In this document: positions 46,373 to 55,662 of the stretch, piece after piece
Layout of the letters: every line of letters begins with the position of its first letter
Position numbering within the stretch: the stretch's first letter is position 1
Assembly: GCF_003315035.1 (NCBI RefSeq)
Contig: NZ_QNRE01000017.1
Location: 62,001 to 126,000 of the forward strand
DNA: 64,000 bases
Origin: Nocardia puris
Lineage (GTDB): Bacteria > Actinomycetota > Actinomycetes > Mycobacteriales > Mycobacteriaceae
Direction: 5' to 3'
The notes under the pieces: model-generated
What the model was told of the DNA's origin: nothing
Seen by the model: only the letters and a program-made list of their open reading frames with translations
Databases searched by the model: none
Position numbers and translations under genes: made by a program

Positions 46373-46882
46373 CTACTCCACAACCTCCACTCGGTCACCC
46401 GGCCACAGGTACTCGTAGAACGCCTTGGCGCCCTCGTGCGTCATGCGGACGCAGCCGTGCGATTCCTTTTCGATGGGGCCGACGTGGAAGGCGATGTCGC
46501 CGTTGAAGAAGGTGGCGTAGGGCATGGGCGCGTTGTGCATGGTGCTCCAGTGGAACTCGCGCTTGAACGACACCTTGAACACGCCGGGCGGGGTCTCGTA
46601 ACCGCGCATACCGTGCGAGATCGGGGTGGGGCCGTAGGCGACCTTGCCGTTGTCCATCAGCCAGGCCTCGTTGGTGGACAGGCGCATGCAGGCGCGCGCC
46701 TCGGTGGAGCAGGGGGCGACCGGCACCGGTGGCGGGATGATTGCCGGAACACCCGGGATGTCGGGTCCGCCCGGCCACAGTGGTTCGGCCTGCGCGGTCG
46801 CCGTCATGGCGAACACGGCCGATGCGATACCGGCGAGCACCGCGAAGCGGGCCGCCCAGTGACGTGAACGAGTGCTGCTCAT
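46373..46882 (-). CDS. L,D-transpeptidase (YkuD type)
   Basis: A 169-residue exported enzyme that forms 3-3 cross-links in peptidoglycan. The signal peptide covers about 1-31 (TATAQAEP). The YkuD domain ends with SHGCVRM (141-147), Cys144 being the nucleophile, and His133 in AFHVG. The first ATG of the frame lies upstream (46966) but start 46882 (MSSTRSRHWA) gives a standard signal peptide and an AGGTCAGGA site. The mature protein is short, with no extra binding domain. Confidence 0.9.
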   Translation of the reverse strand: MSSTRSRHWAARFAVLAGIASAVFAMTATAQAEPLWPGGPDIPGVPAIIPPPVPVAPCSTEARACMRLSTNEAWLMDNGKVAYGPTPISHGMRGYETPPGVFKVSFKREFHWSTMHNAPMPYATFFNGDIAFHVGPIEKESHGCVRMTHEGAKAFYEYLWPGDRVEVVE

Positions 46883-47046
46883 TACGTTCCTGACCTCTCT
46901 ACCGGGCCGCCGACGTCGGTGTCGGCGGTAGGCTGGATGGAACCGTCGCGAGGTGAACATGATCATCGCGGACCCGGTCCGCAGCGGTCAACGGTGCGCG
47001 ATACACGCGTAACCGATCCGTTGCCAGACACCGATCCGTCACCTCC

Positions 47047-47505
47047 CTACGGTCTCGTCGCGCCCGCGAACCCCGGTTCGGGCAGGGGCTTGCGGCGGAA
47101 GGACACGTGCCGGTGGCCGAAGAAGCTGACCACCGCCACCAGCGCCATCACCACGACGGCCGACGGAATGCTCGGCAACCCGAGCACCGAGACGGCCGCT
47201 TGGAGCAGCACCATGTTCAGCAGCAGTCCGCCGGAGTTCACAGCCACGAAGGCGCAGAAATCGCGGACCACGTGCCCGCGCACCCGGAACACCAGGGTCC
47301 GGTGCAGCACGAAGGCCACCACGATGCTGATCGCGTAGGCCGCGGCGGGTGCGGCGGCCGCGGCGATCCGGTCGCCGAACACCGCCAGCCAGAAGACGGT
47401 CAGCGCGATCCCGAGCACCGTGTTGAATCCGCCGACCACGGCGAACGCGATTTCCTGCCGGCGCACCACGCGCAGCAGCGGGCCCGGATCGGCGGTCACG
47501 GTCAT
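47047..47505 (-). CDS. GtrA-family membrane protein
   Basis: A 152-residue protein with four transmembrane helices of the GtrA/DPMS-like family, associated with transport of lipid-linked sugars or with polyprenyl-phosphate glycosyl transfer. The helix FAVVGGFNTVLGIALTVFW is typical. Its ATG overlaps the stop of the large membrane-protein gene upstream (ATGA). The two together suggest cell-envelope polysaccharide decoration (inference). Confidence 0.88.
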   Translation of the reverse strand: MTVTADPGPLLRVVRRQEIAFAVVGGFNTVLGIALTVFWLAVFGDRIAAAAAPAAAYAISIVVAFVLHRTLVFRVRGHVVRDFCAFVAVNSGGLLLNMVLLQAAVSVLGLPSIPSAVVVMALVAVVSFFGHRHVSFRRKPLPEPGFAGATRP

Positions 47506-49718
47506 CGCGCACCTACCAGCTCGGCCGGGGTGGGCGGCGCGGGCGCGGGCTCGTCCGGGTCACGTTCACGGCGGTACAGCCAGTGCAGTGCCGCGACGCC
47601 GGCCACGCCGAGCAGGGCCGCCGCGCCCCCGATCTTCCAGCCCGGCGGGCGCCACGAGAGTACGAGTTCGGCCTCGGTGTCGGCCGGAATGTCCACGGCG
47701 ACAAAGGTTCGCGCGACGGTGTCGAACGGGATCTCGCGTCCGTCGAGCGTCACGCGGTAGCCGGGCCAGCCGAGGCGAGCGAACACGACGCGGCCGCCCG
47801 AATCCGAGCTGACGCGCACGCGACTGGTGGTGTCGGACTCGGCGAGCGACGTCGCCCTGACGCCCTCGGCCACCGCGATCCGCCCGTTGACGGTGGAGAC
47901 GGGACCGTCGAGGCGCTCGAGCACCGCGATGTAGCGCTCGTGGCCGGGGTAGTCGACCCACCGCCAACCGGCCGGGGGTTCCTGGCCGCGCGCGTCCGGG
48001 TACAGGGCCGTGTGCAGGACCACGCGGTCGATCTTCATGAGGTCGACGATCGTCTTGCCGGTGGAGGGCTCGACGGCGAACGCGCGCCGGTAGGCGTCGG
48101 GGCAAGCACTGACATCCCAACGCATGCAGAGGAGTTCGCCGAAGTAGAAGTGCCCGTTTGGTGTGTATCCGCCGACGTAGTCGAGGCCGAGATTCTTGGC
48201 GTAGTTGCCGAAAACCAAAGAGCCGTAAGCCCCTTCGGCGGCGCGTTCGCCGGGCGGGATCAGCGCGCGGTCGGCCAATTGCAGTGTGTTGCCGGGGAAG
48301 TCGGGGAAGGCGGCCTTCATCTCGGAACGCTTCTCGGGCAGGTTCCAGCCCAGCGGCGTCGGTTGCGCGGCCGCTACCTGGAGGTAGGCGATCGGCGCGA
48401 CGGTGGCGACGACGAAACCGCACGCCGCCGTGCCGCCACGGTTGCGCGTCAGCCAGACAGTCACCACACCGAGTGCACCCACCGCGAGCGCGGCCACGAC
48501 ATGCCAGGCGAATTCGCTCGGCGCCGCGGAAATCGAACGCACCCACAGCACTCCGATCAGGGCGGCCGCGACGAGTCCGCGCGTGCGCGCGTTCTCCACC
48601 GTCGCGCACCGGCCGAGCAGCACGCACACCAGCACCAGCAGGCCCAGCGCCACCATCGGCAGCACCCGCCCCGGCCAGCGCAGTGGACCGATCGCACCGG
48701 GACCGGCCGCCCACATCAGCGCCACCGCCGCGAACACGATCGGGCCGGTGAGCTCGCGCACCATGCCCTTCGCGCGCTCCCAGTCGATGAACGCCAGCGC
48801 GGGGATCAGGAACCACGCGATATAGACCACGGGCATCGGCTGCACGTACCCCCACCAGGAAGTGAAGGCGGGCAGGGTGCTCGGCAGGCTCGCGTTGAGC
48901 GACTCCGACCACGGCACCGTGAGCAGCGGCTCGTTATTGATCTGCGCGGTGCCGCGCCAGGTCGACTTGGCCGACAGCGCGCTCGGCAGATAGGTCGCCA
49001 ACCCGGCCAGCGCGGCGCACGCCGACACCGCGAGCAGCCGCAGCGACGGCCGCCACACCCGCTGGTAGACGACCTCGCCGATCACCACGGCGGCGATCAT
49101 CAGCCCGGCCTCCACGGCGGGGAACACGTACTGCACCGAGATCGTGAGGTACAGGAAGACGAACACCGGGATCGGCCCGCCGCGCCCGCGCGCGTACCGG
49201 ACGCCCGACGCCCACGCGTGGGTGAGCCAAGCGGTGCCGGTGAACGCCGTCATCCAGCTGGCCTCGTCGAAGAAGAGCAGCCAGCCGCTGAACGGCAGCG
49301 CCACACCGGCGACCGCCGCCCAGGGCGCGCGCGAACCGTAGGCGAGGCAGATGCGGAAGACGCCGAGGCCCAGGATGATCGCGAACAGCAGTTTGACGAC
49401 CGTGGCGTAGAGCGCGAGGTTGTCGACCGAGGGGGCGATGAGGTCGATGAGCAGTTGCGGCGGGTTCAGCAGGCCGGCTTCCTCGATGGCGTAGTTACCG
49501 GCCAGCCAGTGTTCGGGCACCAGGACGGGGAACTCGCCCGCGCGCAGTCGCTCGCCCATCATGACCCACAGCGGCGCGTACTGGGATTCGGTGTCGTCGG
49601 CGTAGAAATGCCGGGCGTTGGCGAGCAGGACCGCGACGTATCCCGTGACGACCCCGAGCGCGGTGACGATGCCCCATCCGACTGTCCCGGGCGTTGCCCG
49701 AGTTGTGCTGTCCGCCAC
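47502..49718 (-). CDS. large multi-pass membrane protein, YfhO-like
   Basis: A 738-residue protein with about 13 hydrophobic helices and a C-terminal extracytoplasmic beta domain (about 560-690) with segments typical of YfhO-type proteins (LGWPGYRVTLDGREIPF). YfhO proteins are linked to glycosylation of cell-surface polymers as GT-C-like enzymes. It comes before and overlaps a GtrA gene. The specific sugar is unknown. The last helix (ALLGVAGVAALHWLY) is followed by a Pro-rich tail. Confidence 0.78.
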   Translation of the reverse strand: MADSTTRATPGTVGWGIVTALGVVTGYVAVLLANARHFYADDTESQYAPLWVMMGERLRAGEFPVLVPEHWLAGNYAIEEAGLLNPPQLLIDLIAPSVDNLALYATVVKLLFAIILGLGVFRICLAYGSRAPWAAVAGVALPFSGWLLFFDEASWMTAFTGTAWLTHAWASGVRYARGRGGPIPVFVFLYLTISVQYVFPAVEAGLMIAAVVIGEVVYQRVWRPSLRLLAVSACAALAGLATYLPSALSAKSTWRGTAQINNEPLLTVPWSESLNASLPSTLPAFTSWWGYVQPMPVVYIAWFLIPALAFIDWERAKGMVRELTGPIVFAAVALMWAAGPGAIGPLRWPGRVLPMVALGLLVLVCVLLGRCATVENARTRGLVAAALIGVLWVRSISAAPSEFAWHVVAALAVGALGVVTVWLTRNRGGTAACGFVVATVAPIAYLQVAAAQPTPLGWNLPEKRSEMKAAFPDFPGNTLQLADRALIPPGERAAEGAYGSLVFGNYAKNLGLDYVGGYTPNGHFYFGELLCMRWDVSACPDAYRRAFAVEPSTGKTIVDLMKIDRVVLHTALYPDARGQEPPAGWRWVDYPGHERYIAVLERLDGPVSTVNGRIAVAEGVRATSLAESDTTSRVRVSSDSGGRVVFARLGWPGYRVTLDGREIPFDTVARTFVAVDIPADTEAELVLSWRPPGWKIGGAAALLGVAGVAALHWLYRRERDPDEPAPAPPTPAELVGAR

Positions 49719-49820
49719 GAGTCCCAGACATTAACAGGCGATGTGTGATCCGTGACACGGAAGCGACACGCGCGCAGCTATCGTTGGGCGTACGCGACTT
49801 CCCCACGAGTGAGGGCGACC

Positions 49821-50270
49821 ATGCGCACACGGTTCGAATTCGACCTGCATTCCCTCGCGACGCCGGCGCAGATCCTCGAGCTGTTCACGGACTTCTCCGC
49901 GAACCGCCCGCGCCGCTGGCCCGCCCTCTCGTCCCGGCACTACCGGGTGTACGACGTCGGCGAAACCACCGCCGACGTGCAGGAAGGTCAGGATTTCCCA
50001 CCCATCTCGGCGCGCTGGGTCTACGACTGGTCCACGCCGGGCCTGATCCGGATGCACGTCGTGGACAGCGCGCATCTCGCGCCGGGCAGCCTCCACGAAC
50101 TCACCATCCGTCCCGCGGACGACGGCGGCAGCGACATCCACGGGCTCTGGGACAACACCGCGATCCACCCCTCGGCGCGTCTCGGCGTGGGGATGATGCG
50201 GCTGATGGGGCCGAAGTTCTTCACGACGTACTACCGGCGGGTGTTCGACGGGCTCGCGAAAGAGGGGTGA
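49821..50270 (+). CDS. SRPBCC-like hypothetical protein
   Basis: A 149-residue cytoplasmic protein of the SRPBCC (START-like) fold type. It starts at ATG 49821 (MRTRFEFDLHSLAT) with GAGGG upstream; the longer frame upstream adds a basic segment unlike the fold. The end (PKFFTTYYRRVFDGLAKE) is the usual C-terminal helix. Function unknown. Divergent from the large membrane-protein gene with 102 bases between starts. Confidence 0.72.
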   Translation: MRTRFEFDLHSLATPAQILELFTDFSANRPRRWPALSSRHYRVYDVGETTADVQEGQDFPPISARWVYDWSTPGLIRMHVVDSAHLAPGSLHELTIRPADDGGSDIHGLWDNTAIHPSARLGVGMMRLMGPKFFTTYYRRVFDGLAKEG

Positions 50271-50728
50271 GGGACGCGCACCGGAACGACGTCTGGTGGT
50301 GCCGATATCCCCGTGCGGGTAGGTCACCGAATCGCGCCGGGCCGCATGGTTGCACCGGCCGGACAAGCGGTGATTCCGCCGCAACGATGCGAGACCGGGG
50401 TGCACGCCCGGGGATACGTGTGAGTACGCCGCCACAGCCCCGCTCGCCCGAAGCGATCGGGCGCCCCCGATCGACGGCGGTATCCCGCACGAGGAGTGGC
50501 CACTCCCGGAGTGCGCGACGCAACGGCCTTGTTTCGGGGCGCCGCGGCTCGCGGTGTCCCGCCGCCGGTGCCAGAAGGGTGAACTCGCGCGGCAGGGGTC
50601 GCCCACTGTGCGTCACGAAGTGGGCTCGGCGCCGCCGTCGCGACGTGCGCGAACCTGCGCAGTGGGCACGCCGTGGGTCGGGGCGCTGTCGCTACAGCGC
50701 ACACTCACGCGCTGGGCGCGCCCGAGAG
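50271..50728. other. 458-base intergenic region, no gene seen
   Basis: Between the SRPBCC-like gene and the end of the WS/DGAT-like gene on the opposite strand. Open frames here are low in similarity to anything and match antisense composition. I see no promoter, hairpin or RNA that I can support. Confidence 0.4.
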
Positions 50729-52132
50729 TCAGGGGGCGGCCGCGAGGGCGGACGGGACGGTCGACAGGGCGGTGCGGAGGAGGGTGGCGTAGCGGTCGAG
50801 GTCGGGGAGGTCGGCGTGGAGGGAGAGGGTGACGGTGTCGCCGAGGCCGTGGACGCCGTGGGTGAGGTGCATGACCGAGCCGAGGGCGGGGAAACCGGCG
50901 GTGAAGAGCACCGGGCCGCCGAAGGCGAGGTCGGCGGGGCCGCGGTGGACGCTGGAGACGACCGTGTGGCCGGCGAGCGCGTCGGGGACCACGTCGAGCG
51001 GGTAGCGGGCGACGTCGCGGCGCAGGATGGGCGCCGGCGTGCAGGTGGTGACGCGGTCCTGCGCGGCCAGCAGCGGGTGGCGGGCGCGGCGGCGGCGCTG
51101 GTCGAGATCGTCGGCGATGCGACGGGCTCGCGCGCGCAGATCGGGCTCGTCGGCGAAGAGGTCGATGCCCAGGCTGCGATAGTTGTTGCGCGCCCGCGCT
51201 TTCCCGTCCAACGCCATCGGCACCTGAGCGCCGAGCCGCTGCTCCCCCGCAAGGTATTCCGACAACGCGACGGACACGGCGGTGAGCACCACCACGGTCA
51301 CCGTGTAGTCGGGCACCCGCAACTCCCCCGCCTGGCACACGATCATGCGCACCCGGTGCCGCGAAACCTCCCCGTCGCCAACCAGATTCACCGCCGACGG
51401 CGCGAAACCACCACCGGCAGCGGGAACTTCCCCCGCCTCCGTCAACGCGGCGAGCTCCCGCTGCGCCCGAAACGCCCCCACCCCGAACACCACGGTCCCC
51501 ACCATCCGAAAGGGAAACTCCGCCAATCCCCGAACCGCATCAACCACCGCACCGACCCGCTCCGGCGAGGGAACAGCACCGAACCACGAGCGCGCGGGTC
51601 CCCCCGACTTACCCGGGGGCACAGAGGCTTCCACAGCATCGACCTCAGTCCCCTGCGGCAGGTCCGTGAAGAGGGCGCGGGCGAGCGTGGCGGCGTGACG
51701 GCCGTCGGCCAGGGCGTGTGACATCTGGAGGACGGCGACGGTGACGGGGCCGGAGGAGGTGGGGGCCCCGGTGACGGCGCGAAAGACGTGCAGGCGCCAC
51801 GGGCGGTGGGTGGCGTCGACGCCCGTGGCGAGGAGGGTGCCGAGGGCGGATTCCACAGCAGGCCAAGTGCACTCGGGCAGATGGTGCTCGAAGAACTGGT
51901 CGTCGGCGAAGGCGCACGGCACCCACGACGGGTACGACAGATCGCGCGGGACTTCGCGCAGCCGCACGCTCAGATCGGGGACGAGCGCCGCCCGAGCCGC
52001 CACCCTCGCGCGCAGTTCTTCGCTCGGCACGCCGGTGTCGGTGAAGCAGTACAGGAGGAACAGGTCGTTGCGCGTGCGACCCGACAGCCAGAACATCGTC
52101 GCATCCTGCGGCGCCACCGAACCCACGGTCAC
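50729..52132 (-). CDS. wax ester synthase/DGAT-like acyltransferase family protein
   Basis: A 467-residue protein of the WS/DGAT fold, the family that makes wax esters or triacylglycerol from acyl-CoA. The N-terminal start VTVGSVAPQDATMFWL is the family's usual pattern. The catalytic motif is HHxxxDG; here it reads SHALADG at 138-144, so the first His is replaced by Ser and only the second His and Asp-Gly remain. C-terminal half: conserved ARNNYRSLGID. Two GTG start codons (52132, 52126) are possible. Activity is uncertain because of the motif change. Confidence 0.8.
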   Translation of the reverse strand: MTVGSVAPQDATMFWLSGRTRNDLFLLYCFTDTGVPSEELRARVAARAALVPDLSVRLREVPRDLSYPSWVPCAFADDQFFEHHLPECTWPAVESALGTLLATGVDATHRPWRLHVFRAVTGAPTSSGPVTVAVLQMSHALADGRHAATLARALFTDLPQGTEVDAVEASVPPGKSGGPARSWFGAVPSPERVGAVVDAVRGLAEFPFRMVGTVVFGVGAFRAQRELAALTEAGEVPAAGGGFAPSAVNLVGDGEVSRHRVRMIVCQAGELRVPDYTVTVVVLTAVSVALSEYLAGEQRLGAQVPMALDGKARARNNYRSLGIDLFADEPDLRARARRIADDLDQRRRRARHPLLAAQDRVTTCTPAPILRRDVARYPLDVVPDALAGHTVVSSVHRGPADLAFGGPVLFTAGFPALGSVMHLTHGVHGLGDTVTLSLHADLPDLDRYATLLRTALSTVPSALAAAP

Positions 52133-52178
52133 GACCCTAGTCGGCGCCGTCGCGCGAAACGCACCGCACGCACGCGAA

Positions 52179-52205
52179 GGCCCCGAGTCGAGACGACCCG
52201 GGGCC
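52179..52205 (-). terminator. hairpin after DUF397 gene
   Basis: A stem of 7 plus 4 base pairs (GGCCCCG...CGGGGCC, with an A/C mismatch) closed by AGA, 24 bases beyond the DUF397 stop. No T-run. Confidence 0.5.
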
Positions 52206-52229
52206 CGTGCTGACAGTTCGGCGCGCCGC

Positions 52230-52439
52230 TCAGGCGGGACCGAACTCCCCCGCAGATACGCCGGTTAGGAAGGCGTCCCATGCGCGCGGCGTGAACGCGA
52301 GAACGGGGCCCTCGCCCCGCGCCTTGGTGTCACGGACCGCTACATCGCCGTCGCCGAGAAACGCCACTTCCACGCAGTTCCCGTCGGGGCCGCTGTATGT
52401 GCTCTTACGCCACACAGCGCCCGTCAGATCAACTTCCAC
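52230..52439 (-). CDS. DUF397-domain protein
   Basis: A 69-residue protein. The core STYSGPDGNCVEVAF and the VAVRDTKA segment identify DUF397, usually the small partner of a Scr1-type XRE regulator in actinobacteria. Start GTG 52439 has AAGGAGC eight bases upstream. No XRE gene is next to it: the upstream gap is occupied by a non-coding region and DUF309 points away. It is thus an orphan in this locus; a partner may be elsewhere. Confidence 0.88.
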   Translation of the reverse strand: MEVDLTGAVWRKSTYSGPDGNCVEVAFLGDGDVAVRDTKARGEGPVLAFTPRAWDAFLTGVSAGEFGPA

Positions 52440-52851
52440 GGCACTAGCTCCTTCGCTGCGTCGAGAACGAGATTTTCCCACTGAGAACGTTCCAACCAGC
52501 ATCGGCATTCGACATCGAACACGGATGCTCCAGATGCGCCTGGTGGTAGCGCGCAACCGCCGCGGTGTCCGGCCTCCGCAGTGCGGTTCGAGGTGAATTC
52601 ACCTGGCGGGTCACCCCGCGAAGTGAACCCTAGCAGGTTCCCGGGAGAATTTGCCGGTCTCTTGCCAGCCCAGCCCCCGCATTTGCCAATGTTGCGAAGT
52701 TTTGCGCGTTGCGGAAACATAGCCGGTCGATGAGCAATCGCCGAATTGCCGCGCGCGGCAAACACGGACCACCCGCGTGATTGATCCGTGATCCGTCAAA
52801 CGAATCGGAGTACCCCTCCGGTGATGACGCGGAACCTCTCCACCGTGGATC
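52440..52851. promoter_or_regulatory. divergent control region with 16-base palindrome
   Basis: The 412-base gap between DUF397 (minus) and DUF309 (plus). No credible gene is seen. It contains a perfect palindrome TTGCCGCGCGCGGCAA at 52746-52761 and several TTGCCA/TTGCGA-like half sites nearby. Candidate binding site for a dimeric regulator. Confidence 0.5.
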
Positions 52852-53388
52852 ATGGAACCTATGCTCGAACGCCCACGCGACGAGGCAGGTCGCGCCCGCA
52901 ACGCCCGCCCACGGGACCGCTTCGGCCGCCCGCTCCCGCACGGCGCCGCCGGCGTGCCGCGAATTCCGGACGATCTGGACCTGCCGCCCCAGCAAACCTT
53001 GGACCTCGCCCAGCAACTTCTGGACGACGGTTTGGCTTTCAATGCACATGAGGTATTAGAGGCGGCGTGGAAGAACGGGCCGTTCGCCGAAAGGATGCTG
53101 TGGCAGGGTCTCGCGCAATATGCGGTGGGTCTGACACACATCCAGCGCGGAAATCACAAGGGCGCGCGGACGCTGCTCACCCGCGCCGTCGGCCGTCTGC
53201 GCGCCTACGCGCCCGAAGATTGCCGCAATTTCGACAATAGTCATGACGAGCGAGCCGACAGCGCGCCCGGACTGCCCTACGGCATCGACGGACCGGGGCT
53301 CATCGCGCACGCGGAATCCCTGCTCGCCGCGCTCGACGACGGCGCCGACATCACCGAGGCCCGGCTGCGTCCGCGCCTGCGCGCCTGA
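52852..53388 (+). CDS. DUF309-domain protein
   Basis: A 178-residue protein with the DUF309 helical domain at about 50-120. The domain signature FNAHEVLEAAWK (HExxE-type, about 63-74) and the LWQGLAQYAVGLTHIQRGN helix are present. The motif with conserved His and Glu suggests a metal site, but function is unknown. It precedes gluQRS by 10 bases and is probably co-transcribed. Two ATG codons (52852, 52861) could start it. Confidence 0.82.
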   Translation: MEPMLERPRDEAGRARNARPRDRFGRPLPHGAAGVPRIPDDLDLPPQQTLDLAQQLLDDGLAFNAHEVLEAAWKNGPFAERMLWQGLAQYAVGLTHIQRGNHKGARTLLTRAVGRLRAYAPEDCRNFDNSHDERADSAPGLPYGIDGPGLIAHAESLLAALDDGADITEARLRPRLRA

Positions 53389-53398
53389 CCGGCCTACC

Positions 53399-54340
53399 AT
53401 GGCAGCCGTGCCGGACGACGCTGCCGATCCGACGCCCGCGGGCCGCTACGCGCCGAGCCCGTCGGGCGATCTGCACCTGGGCAATCTGCGAACGGCACTG
53501 CTGGCATGGCTGTTCGCGCGATCCACGGGCCGGCGGTTCCTGCTGCGCATCGATGATCTGGACCGCGTGCGGCCCGGCGCGCAGGAGCGCCAGCTCGCCG
53601 ACCTCGCCGCCCTCGGCCTGGACTGGGACGGACCGGTCGTGCGGCAATCCGGACGCCTGCCCCGCTACGACGCCGCCATCGAGCGATTGACCGCCGCCGG
53701 ACGCACCTACGAGTGTTATTGCACGAGAAGGGAAATCCAGCAGGCCGCCACCGCACCGCACGGCCCGATGGGCGCCTACCCCGGCACCTGCCGCGACCTC
53801 ACCGAGGCCGCGCGGGCGCGCAAACGCGCCGAGGGCCGGCCTGCCGCGCTGCGCCTGCGCGCCGACGTGCACGAGTTCACCGTCCACGACCAACTGCACG
53901 GCGACTACCGCGGCCCCGTCGACGACGTGGTGCTGCGCCGCGGCGACGGCATCCCCGCCTACAACCTGGCCGTGGTGGTGGACGACGCCGAACAGGGCGT
54001 CGACCAAGTGGTGCGCGGCGACGATCTGCTCCCCTCCACCCCGCGCCAGGCCTACCTCGCGACGCTGCTCGGGCTCCCGGTCCCGCACTACGCGCACGTA
54101 CCGCTCGTCCTCAACGAGGAGGGCAAGCGCCTGGCCAAGCGCGACGGCGCGGTGACGCTGGCCGACCGGCGCGCCCTGGGCAACACGCCCGAACAGGTCC
54201 TGGCACTGCTCGCCGGCTCGCTCGGGCTCGCCGGGAACACCCCGTCGCAGGTCCTCGCGCGTTTCGATCCCGCGCTGCTGCCGGGGCAACCGTGGATCGT
54301 ATCGCCGGACAGGTTGTTGCAACCGTCCGGATGTCCGTAA
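53399..54340 (+). CDS. gluQ: glutamyl-Q tRNA(Asp) synthetase
   Basis: A 313-residue glutamyl-queuosine-tRNA(Asp) synthetase, a shortened GluRS lacking the anticodon domain. It attaches glutamate to the queuosine base. The HIGH-type motif is GDLHLGN at about 23-29, the KMSKS-type motif KRLAKRDG at about 243-250, and the zinc-site cysteines lie in YECYC and YPGTC (about 105-127). It begins at ATG 53399. Its presence indicates that this organism makes queuosine-modified tRNA. Confidence 0.92.
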   Translation: MAAVPDDAADPTPAGRYAPSPSGDLHLGNLRTALLAWLFARSTGRRFLLRIDDLDRVRPGAQERQLADLAALGLDWDGPVVRQSGRLPRYDAAIERLTAAGRTYECYCTRREIQQAATAPHGPMGAYPGTCRDLTEAARARKRAEGRPAALRLRADVHEFTVHDQLHGDYRGPVDDVVLRRGDGIPAYNLAVVVDDAEQGVDQVVRGDDLLPSTPRQAYLATLLGLPVPHYAHVPLVLNEEGKRLAKRDGAVTLADRRALGNTPEQVLALLAGSLGLAGNTPSQVLARFDPALLPGQPWIVSPDRLLQPSGCP

Positions 54341-54382
54341 CGTACCGTTCGACACCAGATCACCCGATCACGAGGATTAGAC

Positions 54383-55060
54383 ATGACCAGCGGTGGGTAC
54401 GACCCCAACCAGTATCCGCAGGGCGGGCAGCCGTACGGCGGCAAGCCCGAGTACGGGCAGCAGCCCCCGCAAGACCCGTACGGCCAGCAGCCGTACGGGC
54501 AGCCGCAGCAGCCGGGTTACGGGCAGCAGCCCGGATACGGTCAGCAGCAGCCGTACGGACAGCAGCAGCCGTACCCGCAGGACCCCTACGGCCAGCAGCA
54601 GCCGTACGGGCAGCCGCCGTACGGCGGTGGTTTCGGTGGGCCGCAGCCGGGCGATCTATGGACCCGATTCGCGGCTCGGCTGATCGACAGCCTCATCGTC
54701 GGCATCCCGTTCCAGGTCGTCAGCGTCTTCATCGGCAGCACCCTCATCAGCATCCTGCTCGCCGCCCTGTCGGCTTTGGCGTTGCTGGGCTACTTCGTGC
54801 TGATGGAGACCAGCCAGGGGGCCACCCTCGGCAAGAGGATCCTCGGCCTGCGGGTCGTCGCTCCCGGCGGTGCGGCCAAGATCGATCCCGTCACCTCGCT
54901 CAAGCGCAACATCTTCCTTGCCGCCAATGTCGTGTACTGCGTGGGCAATCTGGTCGCGCTCGGTCTGATGATCTACATCGCCGTCACCATCGAGCAGGAC
55001 CCGAACAAGCAGGGCTGGCACGACAAGTTCGCCGGCGGCACCCAGGTCGTCAAGGGCTGA
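54383..55060 (+). CDS. RDD-family membrane protein
   Basis: A 225-residue protein. Residues about 8-90 are a low-complexity Gln/Tyr/Pro/Gly region built of QQPYGQ-type repeats. The RDD domain follows with DLWTRFAARLIDSLI, three hydrophobic segments and the conserved Arg-Asp pair. The family is widespread, probably a small-molecule or ion transporter, without an established substrate. The gene lies 42 bases after gluQRS. Confidence 0.88.
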   Translation: MTSGGYDPNQYPQGGQPYGGKPEYGQQPPQDPYGQQPYGQPQQPGYGQQPGYGQQQPYGQQQPYPQDPYGQQQPYGQPPYGGGFGGPQPGDLWTRFAARLIDSLIVGIPFQVVSVFIGSTLISILLAALSALALLGYFVLMETSQGATLGKRILGLRVVAPGGAAKIDPVTSLKRNIFLAANVVYCVGNLVALGLMIYIAVTIEQDPNKQGWHDKFAGGTQVVKG

Positions 55061-55085
55061 CACCCGCGACCCGCTGAACACGAAA

Positions 55086-55119
55086 AGGGGCGTTCCCATC
55101 GCAAGATGGGAACGCCCCT
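55086..55119 (+). terminator. bidirectional terminator hairpin
   Basis: A perfect 15-base-pair stem (AGGGGCGTTCCCATC arm) with GCAA loop, between the convergent RDD and DUF4190 genes. AAAA just before it serves the minus strand as a T-run. Confidence 0.8.
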
Positions 55120-55140
55120 GATTCGTCGTCGGGCGGTCGA

Positions 55141-55662
55141 CTACCAGCCCGCGATCGCGCCGGTGATGATCAGCGCCCAGTACAGGATGCCGAGCACGAT
55201 GCCTGCGACGCCGACCCACACACCGGCCTGCGCCATGCCCTTGCCCTCTTCGTTGCCGTGCTGCTTCATCTGGTTCAGCGCGACGACGCCGAGCACCAGG
55301 CCGATCAGGCTGGGGACGAAGAAGGCGCAGCAGCCGAGCAGACCGATGATCGAGGTGACCATCGCGCCGATCGCCAGCCCGTTGGAGCTTTGCCGCGGCG
55401 CGTAGCCGTACGGCTGATAGCCCTGGGGATAACCGTAGGCGGGCGGCTGTGGATAACCGCCCGGCGCCGGACCCGGCGGGGGCTGCTGGTAGTTCGGGTA
55501 CTCCGGCTGCGACGGCTGCTGGGGATACTGCGGCGCCGAGGGGTATCCGGACGGGTCCTGGGTGGGGTACTGCGGCGTGGAGCCCTGGCCAGGGGAGCCC
55601 GGCGTGACGCCCTCGCCGCCGTACTGCTTCCACCACTCGTCGGAATCACCCGCGTTCTTCAT
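55141..55662 (-). CDS. DUF4190-domain membrane protein
   Basis: A 173-residue protein. Residues 1-85 are Pro/Gln/Tyr-rich and probably disordered. Two transmembrane helices follow (about 94-124 and 145-172) with the DUF4190 features LAIGAMVTSIIGLLGCC and GIVLGILYWALIITGAIAG. Function unknown. Shares the low-complexity N-terminal style of the neighbouring RDD protein. Confidence 0.82.
   Translation of the reverse strand: MKNAGDSDEWWKQYGGEGVTPGSPGQGSTPQYPTQDPSGYPSAPQYPQQPSQPEYPNYQQPPPGPAPGGYPQPPAYGYPQGYQPYGYAPRQSSNGLAIGAMVTSIIGLLGCCAFFVPSLIGLVLGVVALNQMKQHGNEEGKGMAQAGVWVGVAGIVLGILYWALIITGAIAGW

Noticed and set aside
54420..54640. CRISPR-like repeats
   Set aside because: The repeats code for QQPYGQ-type low-complexity protein and have no unique spacers.
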